Below are positions 1-7,222 of a DNA stretch of 15,034 nt, piece by piece (the first letter of the stretch is position 1; every line of letters begins with the position of its first letter). The stretch is from Candidatus Bathyarchaeota archaeon (GTDB taxonomy: Archaea > Thermoproteota > Bathyarchaeia > Bathyarchaeales > DTEX01). The stretch is taken from assembly GCA_021162225.1 (NCBI GenBank), contig JAGGZB010000127.1, positions 1 to 15,034 of the forward strand. Direction: 5' to 3'. The position numbers and the translations under genes were made by a program. Below the pieces are notes generated by a model. The model was not told the DNA's origin and ran no database searches. It saw only the letters and a program-made list of their open reading frames with translations.

Positions 1-161
1 GCTTCCTAGAAAGAAACAGCGACAAACTCCTATTCGCAACAGACCTACTAGAAGAAAACCAAGAAGTAAAAATACTAGAATTCCTAGAAAAAATGAACCT
101 AAAAACAAAAACATACGAGAAGATACTACACAAAAACGCGGAAAAACTACTAAAACTATAA
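1..161 (+). CDS. amidohydrolase (TIM-barrel metal-dependent hydrolase), C-terminal fragment
   Basis: The last 52 codons of a gene entering from the left, read from base 3 to the TAA at 159-161. The fragment contains KLLFATDLL followed by a helical tail ending NAEKLLKL. This matches the C-terminus of the complete amidohydrolase at 3572-4423, which has KILLGTDFP and ends ENALKILKL. In amidohydrolase-2 family proteins the Asp of the (G/A)TD motif is the conserved last-strand catalytic or metal-associated residue. The family call therefore rests on this motif and the tail. Codon use is odd: 11 of 12 leucines are CTA and the coding strand is very A-rich, unlike the next three genes. The substrate cannot be judged from the fragment. 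The following gene starts 46 nt downstream, so cotranscription is possible. Confidence 0.72.
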   Translation, partial: FLERNSDKLLFATDLLEENQEVKILEFLEKMNLKTKTYEKILHKNAEKLLKL

Positions 162-193
162 AAGACAACCCCCCGGAAACCTTCCTCTTTCTT

Positions 194-199
194 GGAGGA
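194..199 (+). promoter_or_regulatory. Shine-Dalgarno GGAGGA supporting a TTG start
   Basis: GGAGGA lies 8 nt before the TTG at 208. It is the strongest ribosome-binding motif near the gene and fixes the TTG as the start. The next in-frame ATG is at about codon 36, which would remove the first strand and helix of the N-terminal domain. Confidence 0.75.
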
Positions 200-207
200 A
201 AATATAG

Positions 208-2085
208 TTGACTACATTAGAGATAGTTGTTCTGAGGGATAAAGCATCTGAAAGATTATTCGAAGATCCATATAGACTCGCTTCTTTCTATGGGGCATCT
301 GAATTTCTCAAGATGTATGGGGTTGAATTCTCATCCTTAGACGTCTCCAGCCTTACTAAGGCTCCTGAAATGTTAGATAAATACTGCCTATGCATTGCTC
401 CCGACCTAGAATTCATAAATCCAGACACAGTTGAGATCCTAAAGAGATGGACTGAGGCTGGAGGTATACTCATCGCTACAGGCTTCTTTGCTAGAAAGAC
501 ACCTCAAAGGCCAATTGAGATATCTACTCCTCCGCTAAGCGAGTATGGCGCAGATCTTTTCGGGATTAATGAGGCTACTATAACGGGAAATCCTGAACCA
601 GACATAGGCGCTTACATGAACCTCTTTCCCGCTCACAAATTCTTTAGGGATGTGAGGCCTTTACTACCTGTTCTCGGAGTAAATCCAGTCTTAAGAGGCG
701 GCGAAAAATCTGAGAAAGTCGGCTTTCTTCTAGACAGAGATGAAAGATGGGCTGGGGATCTCGTGATAGTTAATCGATATGGAGACGGCGTGGCTGTCCG
801 CTTGTCCGCTCGGGTCTTTAGAACGATCGGTTTACTCTTGTCCTCATGTCAATGGAAAGAGTTACTTTGGCCTGGCTTAAAAAAAGCGGTTAATCGAATA
901 TATCTCTCCTTAGATAGGGATGGATGGAGCTCTATACCCGTTGTGGATCAAATATGCAAATTCGTATACAATATAATGGATGTTCTAGTATGCGAAAAGA
1001 ACGGCGTAGGGCTCATTAGGAAATGGTTCTGGCCCCATCAAAAAGATAAACCGACAAAGATAGTCGCAAGCGTCGTTCACGATGTAGACTCGCCGAACCT
1101 AGAATGGATACGAATGACGCACAAATTTGATAAAGAATTAGGAGTTCCATCAACCTTCTATTTCCTCAGCCATGCGGAGAGAAGGGAGTATCCACCAGTC
1201 TATGAACCGATCATCTTCGATGAGAATTTTATAAGGGAAGTTAAAAATCTAGCCGATGCCGGATGTGAAGTTACCGTTCATGGTCAAGTAACCGAAAAAG
1301 ATGATGTGCTCGAGGAAAGAGATAACTTCATCAAGGCTATCGGCATAAAACCTACTGGTGTTAGAATGCATTATGTTCTTCACTCGGCTGAGAGAGTGCG
1401 AAATTATCAGGAAGCCGGATATGAATATGACCTGAGCTTCTACGATAATTACCATAAAGGACCAGGCTTCCTTACATTCTCGACTTATCCTTTCCATCCG
1501 TTGGATCCAGAGAAGGCAGAGGTCATGGATATTATCGTAGGCGGTCCGGTTTTAGAAGATGGAATACTATGCGCCGAGGTTCTCCCGAGACCTTGGTGTT
1601 ATCACGGCAGCTGGGGAAAGGAAGCTCTTGCCAGGGGTAAATTCTTCATAGACATGATTGAGTCGGAGAATGGCTTTTTAGCAATGAACTGGCATACACA
1701 TAACATAAACGCTACTGATCCTATCAGAAGATGTAATCTGTCTAGGATTTTAAAGGAACTCATCGAGTATATTAGACAGAAGCCAGGTCACCTCCTTATG
1801 CTTCCAGTAAATATCTTTAGATGGTGGAGAATACGAGAAAATGTTAGGGTCCATCTATCATATGATGGCGTAGGCGGCGTTTCTGTGACTGTTCAGAACA
1901 TGACAAAGCAAGTTGTCGAAGGATTCACTTTACACACGAGACATCCAGTAAATGTGTCTCCATGTTCTAAAGAATTAAAAGTAGTCAGTGATGAAGACGG
2001 CTCCTTTATTCTTCTTCCGTCGCTAAACCCTAAAGAAAAGACAATCTTCAAATTGCAAGTTAAGGAGTCATCGCATCGTAATTGA
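208..2085 (+). CDS. GATase1-like / variant NodB polysaccharide-deacetylase-like two-domain protein
   Basis: A 625-residue protein from a TTG start. Residues 1-215 look like a Rossmann/flavodoxin-type domain of the glutamine-amidotransferase-like superfamily: an early FYGASEFLKMYG helix, then LDKYCLCIAPDLEFI and WTEAGGILIATG. I see no convincing nucleophile Cys, so it is probably non-catalytic. Residues 284-540 resemble a NodB (carbohydrate esterase 4) barrel: HDVD at 291-294 in place of TFDDG, EVTVHG with H358, GVRMHY at 385-389 and NWHTH at 494-498. The second His of the usual HxxxxH metal motif is not visible after H358. Residues 545-620 look like an immunoglobulin-like beta domain. No signal peptide or membrane segment is seen, so it is probably cytoplasmic. 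It may deacetylate or hydrolyse a sugar derivative, but altered motifs leave activity uncertain. It precedes an aminotransferase gene, which fits amino-sugar chemistry. Confidence 0.66.
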   Translation: MTTLEIVVLRDKASERLFEDPYRLASFYGASEFLKMYGVEFSSLDVSSLTKAPEMLDKYCLCIAPDLEFINPDTVEILKRWTEAGGILIATGFFARKTPQRPIEISTPPLSEYGADLFGINEATITGNPEPDIGAYMNLFPAHKFFRDVRPLLPVLGVNPVLRGGEKSEKVGFLLDRDERWAGDLVIVNRYGDGVAVRLSARVFRTIGLLLSSCQWKELLWPGLKKAVNRIYLSLDRDGWSSIPVVDQICKFVYNIMDVLVCEKNGVGLIRKWFWPHQKDKPTKIVASVVHDVDSPNLEWIRMTHKFDKELGVPSTFYFLSHAERREYPPVYEPIIFDENFIREVKNLADAGCEVTVHGQVTEKDDVLEERDNFIKAIGIKPTGVRMHYVLHSAERVRNYQEAGYEYDLSFYDNYHKGPGFLTFSTYPFHPLDPEKAEVMDIIVGGPVLEDGILCAEVLPRPWCYHGSWGKEALARGKFFIDMIESENGFLAMNWHTHNINATDPIRRCNLSRILKELIEYIRQKPGHLLMLPVNIFRWWRIRENVRVHLSYDGVGGVSVTVQNMTKQVVEGFTLHTRHPVNVSPCSKELKVVSDEDGSFILLPSLNPKEKTIFKLQVKESSHRN

Positions 2086-2130
2086 TAAATAATTTTAACA
2101 TTCCAGCCGCTTCTTTTAATGATTCTTTAA

Positions 2131-2145
2131 CGAAAACTATATATT
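2131..2145 (+). promoter_or_regulatory. archaeal BRE/TATA promoter for the aminotransferase gene
   Basis: CGAAAA (2131-2136), a BRE-like purine stretch, directly precedes CTATATATT (2137-2145). A TATA box there would place transcription start near 2165, giving a leader of about 35-40 nt. The 117-nt gap (2086-2202) contains no other gene. The aminotransferase ATG has only a weak AGGGG at 2186-2190, 12 nt upstream. Confidence 0.5.
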
Positions 2146-2202
2146 CCTCCCGCATTTCTCTATCATGACCAAAGAAATAACCTATAGGGGAATGAATCGG
2201 GT

Positions 2203-3546
2203 ATGAAAAGTAAATTAGCACTTTTAGGAGGAGAAAAAGCAGTTCAATCCGATCCGGGTGACATATTCTCTTGGCCGATCATAACGAAGGAGATCGAAGA
2301 AGCCGTCTTAGAGGTTCTGAGAGCCGGGAAGATGTCTGATATCGATGTCACTATGAAGTTTGAGAAGGCGTTCGCTGAGTGGCTTGGTGTAAAGTATGCT
2401 CTTGGACACAACACGGGAACGGCGGCTCTGCACAGCGCCATGTTCGGCGTTGGTATAGGCAAGGGAGACGAGATAATATGCCCAAGTATCACATATTGGG
2501 CCTCATGCCTGCAGGTTTATTCTCTGCGTGGAACCGTAGTTTTTGCAGATATAGATCCGGAGACTCTTTGTATTGATCCGAATGATATTGTGAAAAGAAT
2601 TACTCCACGAACCAAGGCTATAATGGTTGTCCACTACTTGGGAATGCCCGCTGATATGGATGCTATCATGAAGATAGCCGAGGAGTATGACTTGAAAGTC
2701 ATCGAGGACTGCTCACATGCTCACGGCGCATTATATAAGGGTAAGATGGTTGGGACATTTGGAGACGTAGCTGGCTTCTCTTTAATGTCCGGAAAGTCGC
2801 TTCCATGCGGAGAAGGAGGAATGATGACCACGGATGATAGACGAATATACGAACGTGCCATAGCTTTTGGTCATTATGCACGTCACAATTTTGCTCTGAC
2901 CCTTGAGGATCTCAAAGCGGGAGCCGGGCTTCCATGGGGAGGATATAAGTATCGCATGAATCAGCTTACCTCAGCTATGGGGCTTGTTCAGCTAAAGTAC
3001 TATCCAAAATTGATGGCTGAGATCGATAGGGCCATGAATTACTTCTGGGATCTCCTTGAAGGAGTTCCCGGAATTAGAGCGCATAGGCCTCCGAAGGGCT
3101 CTGGAACAACGAAGGGCGGATGGTATGCTCCGCACGGAATCTATCATTCCGAAGAGTTAGGAGGGCTATCAATCTATCGATTCTGCGAGGCTGTCAGGGC
3201 TGAAGGCGCGCCATGCGTTCCCGGATGCAACCTTCCGCTTCATCTACACCCGCTCTTTAACACGATAGACGTGTATAATGAGGGTAAGCCAACGCGTATA
3301 GCAAACTGTCCGCCGGGCGTTGACGTTAGGCAGCCTCCTGGAAGCCTTCCTGTTTCAGAAAGCATTCAAGAGCGAGTATTCACTGTTCCATGGTTCAAGC
3401 ATTACCGTCCAGAGATCATAGAAGAATATGCTTATGCATTCAGAAAAGTAGCTGAGAACTATCAAGACCTACTTCCAGGGGATACCAAGCGCGGAACCGC
3501 AGGCGGCTGGGGAATGACTAGAATGATAAGAGAGGCTGGGACTTAG
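2203..3546 (+). CDS. DegT/DnrJ/EryC1/StrS family PLP-dependent aminotransferase
   Basis: A 447-residue fold-type I PLP enzyme. The family usually transfers an amino group from glutamate or glutamine to a keto-sugar; some members are dehydratases or deaminases. Visible landmarks are HNTGTAALHSAM (69-80, cofactor phosphate region), PSITYWAS (94-101), VIEDCSHAHGA (166-176, with D169 expected to contact the pyridine nitrogen) and FSLMSGKSLPCGEGG (192-206), where K198 is the expected Schiff-base lysine. Key residues are present, so it should be active. The C-terminal third has a conserved-looking PCVPGCNLPLHLHPLF stretch (337-352). It is longer than typical members (about 370-400 residues), partly through a Gly/Arg-rich tail after about residue 425. 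The start is ATG 2203; its ribosome-binding site is weak. The amidohydrolase gene follows after 25 nt, so the two are probably cotranscribed. The actual sugar or keto substrate is unknown. Confidence 0.88.
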   Translation: MKSKLALLGGEKAVQSDPGDIFSWPIITKEIEEAVLEVLRAGKMSDIDVTMKFEKAFAEWLGVKYALGHNTGTAALHSAMFGVGIGKGDEIICPSITYWASCLQVYSLRGTVVFADIDPETLCIDPNDIVKRITPRTKAIMVVHYLGMPADMDAIMKIAEEYDLKVIEDCSHAHGALYKGKMVGTFGDVAGFSLMSGKSLPCGEGGMMTTDDRRIYERAIAFGHYARHNFALTLEDLKAGAGLPWGGYKYRMNQLTSAMGLVQLKYYPKLMAEIDRAMNYFWDLLEGVPGIRAHRPPKGSGTTKGGWYAPHGIYHSEELGGLSIYRFCEAVRAEGAPCVPGCNLPLHLHPLFNTIDVYNEGKPTRIANCPPGVDVRQPPGSLPVSESIQERVFTVPWFKHYRPEIIEEYAYAFRKVAENYQDLLPGDTKRGTAGGWGMTRMIREAGT

Positions 3547-3571
3547 AACTCTAGCCTCGAGATGATGGCGG

Positions 3572-4423
3572 ATGAGCATCATTGATTTTCACACTCATAT
3601 AGGCGGCGGATTCACCATCCCTAACATCAAAGGAGTATATGAGGTCAGAGCTGAGCATTTAATAGAATATATGGATGAGGTTGGAGTCGAGAAGGCCGTT
3701 CTTCTATCCGTCGGGGAATACTGGAGAAACTATGAGAAGTTAACAGGGTTAACTAACGAGTTAACTCTTGAGGCAGCTTCGAAATATCCTGATAGAATAA
3801 TTCCCTTCATGGCTGTCGATCCCGGGCCTGATGCTGAAAAGAAGATCAGGGAGCTCTATTCCAAAGGATTCAAGGGATTCGGCGAGTACAAAGTGGATTT
3901 AAAATTTGATGATCCAAGATCTATCGAGATCTTTAAGGTCTGCGGTGAACTGGGTCTTCCAGTATTAACGCATAACGATCCACACCTGCATTTCTCAGAT
4001 GATATAGACGCTATTGAAAGAACTCTGGGAATATGTTCTGACACCATATTTATATTTCATGGCCCCTCATGGTGGCGTGAGATCTCAGGTAAGGTTGACT
4101 ATTCAGTTGGCTATCCATCTGGGAAAGTTGTTCCAGGAGGAAAGGTCTGCCGAATACTTAAGGAGTATTCGAACGCCTATGCAGATATCTCAGCAGGTTC
4201 AGGATACAACGCTCTAAACAGAGATAGGGAGTTCGCAAAGACTTTCCTTGAGGAGAACGCTGACAAAATACTTCTCGGAACCGATTTCCCATGCCTTGAC
4301 GGTAGGGGCGGACAATACGGTCCAAACAAGCTTCATCTTAAACTGTTACAATCGCTTGAATTAGACAAGAAAGTTTATCGAAAAATCGTATACGAAAATG
4401 CGTTGAAAATACTTAAACTTTAG
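3572..4423 (+). CDS. amidohydrolase-2 family metal-dependent hydrolase
   Basis: A 283-residue TIM-barrel hydrolase, normal length for the family. MSIIDFHTHIGG carries the N-terminal HxH metal motif (H7, H9). Further candidates are E105 in GFGEYK, H134 in VLTHND, H163 in IFHGPSWW and D238 in ILLGTDFP, in the order expected for amidohydrolase-2 proteins. Members hydrolyse lactones or amides, or decarboxylate aromatic and related acids; I cannot choose between these. The ATG is preceded by a GAGATGAT Shine-Dalgarno-like stretch at 3559-3566. Only 25 nt separate it from the aminotransferase gene, so they likely form one unit. Its C-terminus resembles that of the truncated gene at the window's left edge, meaning two related hydrolases flank the deacetylase/aminotransferase pair. 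No signal peptide or membrane segment is seen. Confidence 0.85.
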   Translation: MSIIDFHTHIGGGFTIPNIKGVYEVRAEHLIEYMDEVGVEKAVLLSVGEYWRNYEKLTGLTNELTLEAASKYPDRIIPFMAVDPGPDAEKKIRELYSKGFKGFGEYKVDLKFDDPRSIEIFKVCGELGLPVLTHNDPHLHFSDDIDAIERTLGICSDTIFIFHGPSWWREISGKVDYSVGYPSGKVVPGGKVCRILKEYSNAYADISAGSGYNALNRDREFAKTFLEENADKILLGTDFPCLDGRGGQYGPNKLHLKLLQSLELDKKVYRKIVYENALKILKL

Positions 4424-4438
4424 TTTGACACTGTCAAA
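4424..4438. promoter_or_regulatory. perfect 15-bp palindrome, operator-like
   Basis: TTTGACA-C-TGTCAAA, a perfect 7-bp inverted repeat around one base, starting immediately after the amidohydrolase stop codon. The one-base centre is too short for a good RNA hairpin; a dimeric regulator's binding site is more natural. It lies about 25-30 bp upstream of the TATA/BRE element of the transporter operon. No regulator gene is in the window. Confidence 0.45.
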
Positions 4439-4455
4439 TATTAATTCCTCATTAA

Positions 4456-4460
4456 TTTTT
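4456..4460 (+). terminator. possible U-tract terminator of the aminotransferase-amidohydrolase unit
   Basis: A T5 run in an A/T-rich stretch 33 nt after the amidohydrolase stop and just before the next promoter. Archaeal termination can use short T tracts without a hairpin. The evidence is weak: only position and composition. Confidence 0.3.
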
Positions 4461-4462
4461 AT

Positions 4463-4478
4463 GGAAAAACTTAAATTT
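4463..4478 (+). promoter_or_regulatory. archaeal BRE/TATA promoter of the transporter operon
   Basis: GGAAAAA (4463-4469) followed by CTTAAATTT (4470-4478) fits BRE plus TATA. Expected transcription start is near 4497-4502. This would exclude the TTG at 4486 from the transcript and supports the ATG at 4516 as the start codon. Confidence 0.5.
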
Positions 4479-4503
4479 TGAACCATTGAAATATCGACCA
4501 GAA

Positions 4504-4508
4504 GAGGT
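4504..4508 (+). promoter_or_regulatory. Shine-Dalgarno GAGGT deciding the ATG start at 4516
   Basis: GAGGT lies 7 nt before the ATG at 4516. The in-frame TTG at 4486 has no Shine-Dalgarno motif and probably precedes the transcription start, so the first ten codons of the longer reading frame are discarded. Confidence 0.65.
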
Positions 4509-4515
4509 ATCAGAA

Positions 4516-6504
4516 ATGAGTGAAGCATCTGAAGCTTCAAAGACAGAGACTTCTGAAAAGGCAAGAATTGTCTCAGGATTCACCCCTAAAGCTGTAATCG
4601 TCGGCTTGCTCATCGTTGTGCTCGTACAAATAATCATGATCGGTCACAGGCCGAATATGCTCTACAATCAAGGACAGTACACCAGCAATTATACATTCCA
4701 CCTGCCCATACTCTGGCTATTACCGCTTGTACTCATCAACGTGCTAGCTAAATCTAAAGCCTTCACGCTGGAGGAGCTCGGCGTTATCTTCAGCATATAC
4801 GCCCCAGTTATGGGTATACTGTTTGGCGTATCAGCCGGCTGGCTCAGTGAATTCCAATGGACTAAGCCGGGCTATGACAGCATTAAAGAATTCGTGCCGC
4901 CCATATTCTACAATATGGGAGCTGTGACGCACATATACTGGCTTATCTTCTATCTATCCTTCGCATACCAAGGCTTATTCTTCCTGCTGATCTTCCGAAG
5001 ACTCTTCGCAGATGTCGAAAGATTACCGTTCCCGCTGGCTCAGGCTATTTCAGATATAGCCAGAGGTGAAATCAGCCTAAGCGAAGAGAAAACGTCAATA
5101 TGGAAGAACAAGTTCCTACAAATAGGTCTAATACTAGGGCTAATATGGTCCATCCTCAAAAGTAGAGGTTACTACACCCTTACAGGAATCAACCTAGCTC
5201 CCTATATAGACCCGGCGTTTGCCAATCTAACCCTATATAACATATTCCCATTCCTTATAGATGCGCCAATATATCTCCAGTGGAGCTTCGACCTACTATA
5301 CTTTGGAGTTATGTTACTCGCTCCAATGGACTGGCTACTTACTGGCATAGTCTTCTACATCATCATATACTTCATATGGGCTCCCATCGGGATCGCCACT
5401 GGACTGATTCCGCCGCTTAGGGAGGCGGGAAGTCCATACGTTGCTATGAAGTACGTTATTCTCATCTACACTCACTGGAGATGGCACATAGCTTCTGTTA
5501 CTGGCGGCTTGTTGGCATATGGATTAATACCAGTGATTCTTAACTGGAGATATGTTAAAGAAACGTTCTCAGCAAAGGAGTCCGAGTACGGAGTTTCCTA
5601 TAGACTCCTCTGGATAGGATGGCTAGTTTCCCTCGTCATCTGGATTGCAGCGATGGCTGCGGCTGGCGTGCCTTTATACTGGGCGATTCCATACGCCCTA
5701 TACATACCGTTAATAGACCTCGCTAGAAACAGGGCGTTTGGTGAAGGTTTAGGACACACGCTTTGGACGCAAACAGGATGCACTAACTGGGCTTGGTACG
5801 GTAACTGGACAAGCGGTTTCGCCGTTACACCATTTGCTTCAAGCCCAAGCCTATATAGGTCGCAAGCCGCCGCGGCGACAGCTCACATGGCAGGAATCAC
5901 CTACTGCTTTAAGGGATATGACGGTGTAACAGCCTCTGTGTATCATAACGTCTGGAAGGTAGCGTCAAATCTCAAATCTTCAATGAAGGGCGTCTTCAAA
6001 GCTCAGATAATTACATTCGCATTCTCCATAATACTAGCATACATACTAATATACGTGTTTACCATGACCTTCGGATTCGCCGATTATGTCGGAGGGCTAG
6101 TCACAGCATTCTACATGAAGCCAGTGGTTGAGTCTGGAAAGGGAATCATGGCTTACGTCTACAATCTAGAGCAGTTCTGGACAAGCGTTATAGGAGGCTT
6201 CGTACTCTGGGCTATAATCACATACCTAAGATGCACGATACCCGCCTTCTGGATAAATCCAGCGGCCGTAATAGCTTGGGGCGTATCGTTAAGCCACGGC
6301 GCTTATCAAGGAGGATTCATGAATCTCATCTTTGCATATGCGGCCAAGAGAGCAGTGCTATCTGTCGGCGGAACGAGACTATTCAACGAAAAGATGAGAC
6401 CCTTCGTCTATGGGCTTGTAATAGGCGCTGTACTATGGGCGGCGGTCTGGTACTTCGGTTATCCAGCAGTACACATGTTCGACACCTACGAGAAGTGGTG
6501 GTAA
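4516..6504 (+). CDS. OPT-like (DUF6784/DUF6785-type) multispanning membrane protein 1
   Basis: A 662-residue polytopic membrane protein with roughly 12-14 hydrophobic segments, beginning after a Ser/Glu-rich cytoplasmic tail (residues 2-15). Features recalling the oligopeptide-transporter (OPT) superfamily and its uncharacterised DUF6784/DUF6785 relatives are: LEELGVIFSIY (85-95) after the second membrane segment; ERLPFPLAQAI (168-178), corresponding to the OPT LPFP motif; and a C-terminal block with KRAVLSVGGTRLF and RPFVYGLVIG (628-637), which resembles the K..LRYGG..L..RPF.LGL.LG pattern of that family. OPT proteins move peptides or metal chelates; the substrate here is unknown. It is probably the first gene of an operon with the small unknown gene (40-nt gap), the M28-FtsX chimera and a paralogous OPT-like gene. 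Family placement is from memory of motifs, so superfamily confidence is moderate. Confidence 0.72.
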   Translation: MSEASEASKTETSEKARIVSGFTPKAVIVGLLIVVLVQIIMIGHRPNMLYNQGQYTSNYTFHLPILWLLPLVLINVLAKSKAFTLEELGVIFSIYAPVMGILFGVSAGWLSEFQWTKPGYDSIKEFVPPIFYNMGAVTHIYWLIFYLSFAYQGLFFLLIFRRLFADVERLPFPLAQAISDIARGEISLSEEKTSIWKNKFLQIGLILGLIWSILKSRGYYTLTGINLAPYIDPAFANLTLYNIFPFLIDAPIYLQWSFDLLYFGVMLLAPMDWLLTGIVFYIIIYFIWAPIGIATGLIPPLREAGSPYVAMKYVILIYTHWRWHIASVTGGLLAYGLIPVILNWRYVKETFSAKESEYGVSYRLLWIGWLVSLVIWIAAMAAAGVPLYWAIPYALYIPLIDLARNRAFGEGLGHTLWTQTGCTNWAWYGNWTSGFAVTPFASSPSLYRSQAAAATAHMAGITYCFKGYDGVTASVYHNVWKVASNLKSSMKGVFKAQIITFAFSIILAYILIYVFTMTFGFADYVGGLVTAFYMKPVVESGKGIMAYVYNLEQFWTSVIGGFVLWAIITYLRCTIPAFWINPAAVIAWGVSLSHGAYQGGFMNLIFAYAAKRAVLSVGGTRLFNEKMRPFVYGLVIGAVLWAAVWYFGYPAVHMFDTYEKWW

Positions 6505-6523
6505 CCCCCAAATTTCACCCCCA

Positions 6524-6530
6524 TTTTTTT
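6524..6530 (+). terminator. T7 tract between operon genes, possible partial terminator
   Basis: TTTTTTT sits between the OPT-like stop (6502-6504) and the next start (6545), after a C-rich stretch. Archaeal RNA polymerase can terminate at such tracts. No TATA box is evident before 6545, so readthrough probably supplies the downstream genes and the tract may lower their expression. Confidence 0.4.
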
Positions 6531-6544
6531 GGGAGATCTAATAG

Positions 6545-7204
6545 ATGAGCAGTAAAGTAAGAGAACCAATAATAGTTAGAGCGCTAAAAAATAATATTGA
6601 TGAATGGTTCCTGTATCCGGGATCCACCGTTCTTTTAAGATTAAAGGATAGATTCTCCCCGTTAAAAAGCCTCATTATAACTAGGAAGTCGGCTAGGTTA
6701 TTTGAAACTCATGAACTATTTGTCTCCGAGATTCCTGTCGAAGGAGTTGAAGAGGAAGATAAACCTGAAGTTTACATGAGGCTTATGGGTTACGAGGCCG
6801 AATTGAAATGGGAAGGATTCTTCTCAAACAAACCCATCTTTACACACCATTCTAGGCTCAATAGGCTCTCCGGTTTCCTTCCAACACTTATAATCAAAGA
6901 TGACCTCGTAAAAAAGCTGAATGAGGATACCATGCTTTTAAAAACCATCAAAAAAGTCAGACCTGAAGAGATCACTATAACAATGATGGAGAAATTTCCA
7001 CCCACGGAAAATGTGGAAGAATATATCATAAGACTCCAAGACTATCTCGAAAACATGGATAAGGTCTCTTGGCTGATCCGCGCCGATATTTATCTTGATA
7101 GAGCTGTAAAATATGTCTGGAGAGCAAACGCCATGATCGATATTATGAAAACTATCGCAAGATATATAAAGTCAATCAGTGAAAAAAAGAGTGATAGTCC
7201 ATAG
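6545..7204 (+). CDS. hypothetical soluble protein in transporter operon
   Basis: A 219-residue protein I do not recognise. The start is ATG 6545, with GGAGAT at 6532-6537 as ribosome-binding site. Residues 1-120 look beta-rich and mixed: WFLYPGSTVLLRLK, SLIITRKSARLF, then an acidic loop VEGVEEEDKPE at 65-75. Residues 120-215 look mostly helical, ending in a long charged helix KTIARYIKSISEKK. There is no signal peptide, membrane segment, Cys cluster or nucleotide-binding motif, so it is probably cytoplasmic. It lies 40 nt after the first OPT-like gene and 18 nt before the M28-FtsX chimera. That position suggests an accessory or regulatory subunit of the membrane proteins. This role is inferred from context only. 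Its codon use (many T-ending codons) resembles the first half of the next gene. Confidence 0.7.
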   Translation: MSSKVREPIIVRALKNNIDEWFLYPGSTVLLRLKDRFSPLKSLIITRKSARLFETHELFVSEIPVEGVEEEDKPEVYMRLMGYEAELKWEGFFSNKPIFTHHSRLNRLSGFLPTLIIKDDLVKKLNEDTMLLKTIKKVRPEEITITMMEKFPPTENVEEYIIRLQDYLENMDKVSWLIRADIYLDRAVKYVWRANAMIDIMKTIARYIKSISEKKSDSP

Positions 7205-7210
7205 CATTAA

Positions 7211-7216
7211 GAGGTG
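7211..7216 (+). promoter_or_regulatory. Shine-Dalgarno GAGGTG deciding the TTG start at 7223
   Basis: GAGGTG lies 6 nt before the TTG at 7223. The in-frame GTG at 7214 is part of this motif itself and has no ribosome-binding site of its own, so TTG 7223 is the better start. The choice changes the protein by only three residues. Confidence 0.7.
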
Positions 7217-7222
7217 CTTAGC

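Noticed and set aside
175..185. Small GGAA-ACC-TTCC hairpin after the left-edge gene as a terminator
   Set aside because: It has only a 4-bp stem and no uninterrupted T-run follows. The ribosome-binding site of the next gene begins 8 bases later.
2192..2206. Four-codon upstream frame (ATG AAT CGG GTA TGA) whose stop overlaps the aminotransferase start as ATGA
   Set aside because: The nearest purine-rich motif ends one base before its ATG, too close to serve as a ribosome-binding site. A four-codon frame is expected by chance.
4486..4515. TTG at 4486 as start of the first OPT-like protein
   Set aside because: It has no Shine-Dalgarno motif and lies only about 8 bases after the TATA box, so it is probably not transcribed. 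ATG 4516 has GAGGT at good spacing.
6231..6548. 105-codon forward frame overlapping the first OPT-like gene and the gap
   Set aside because: It is a shadow frame with Arg-rich translation and no ribosome-binding site; the OPT-like frame over the same bases is strongly hydrophobic and family-like.
7214..7222. GTG at 7214 as start of the M28-FtsX gene
   Set aside because: The GTG is part of the GAGGTG ribosome-binding motif for TTG 7223.
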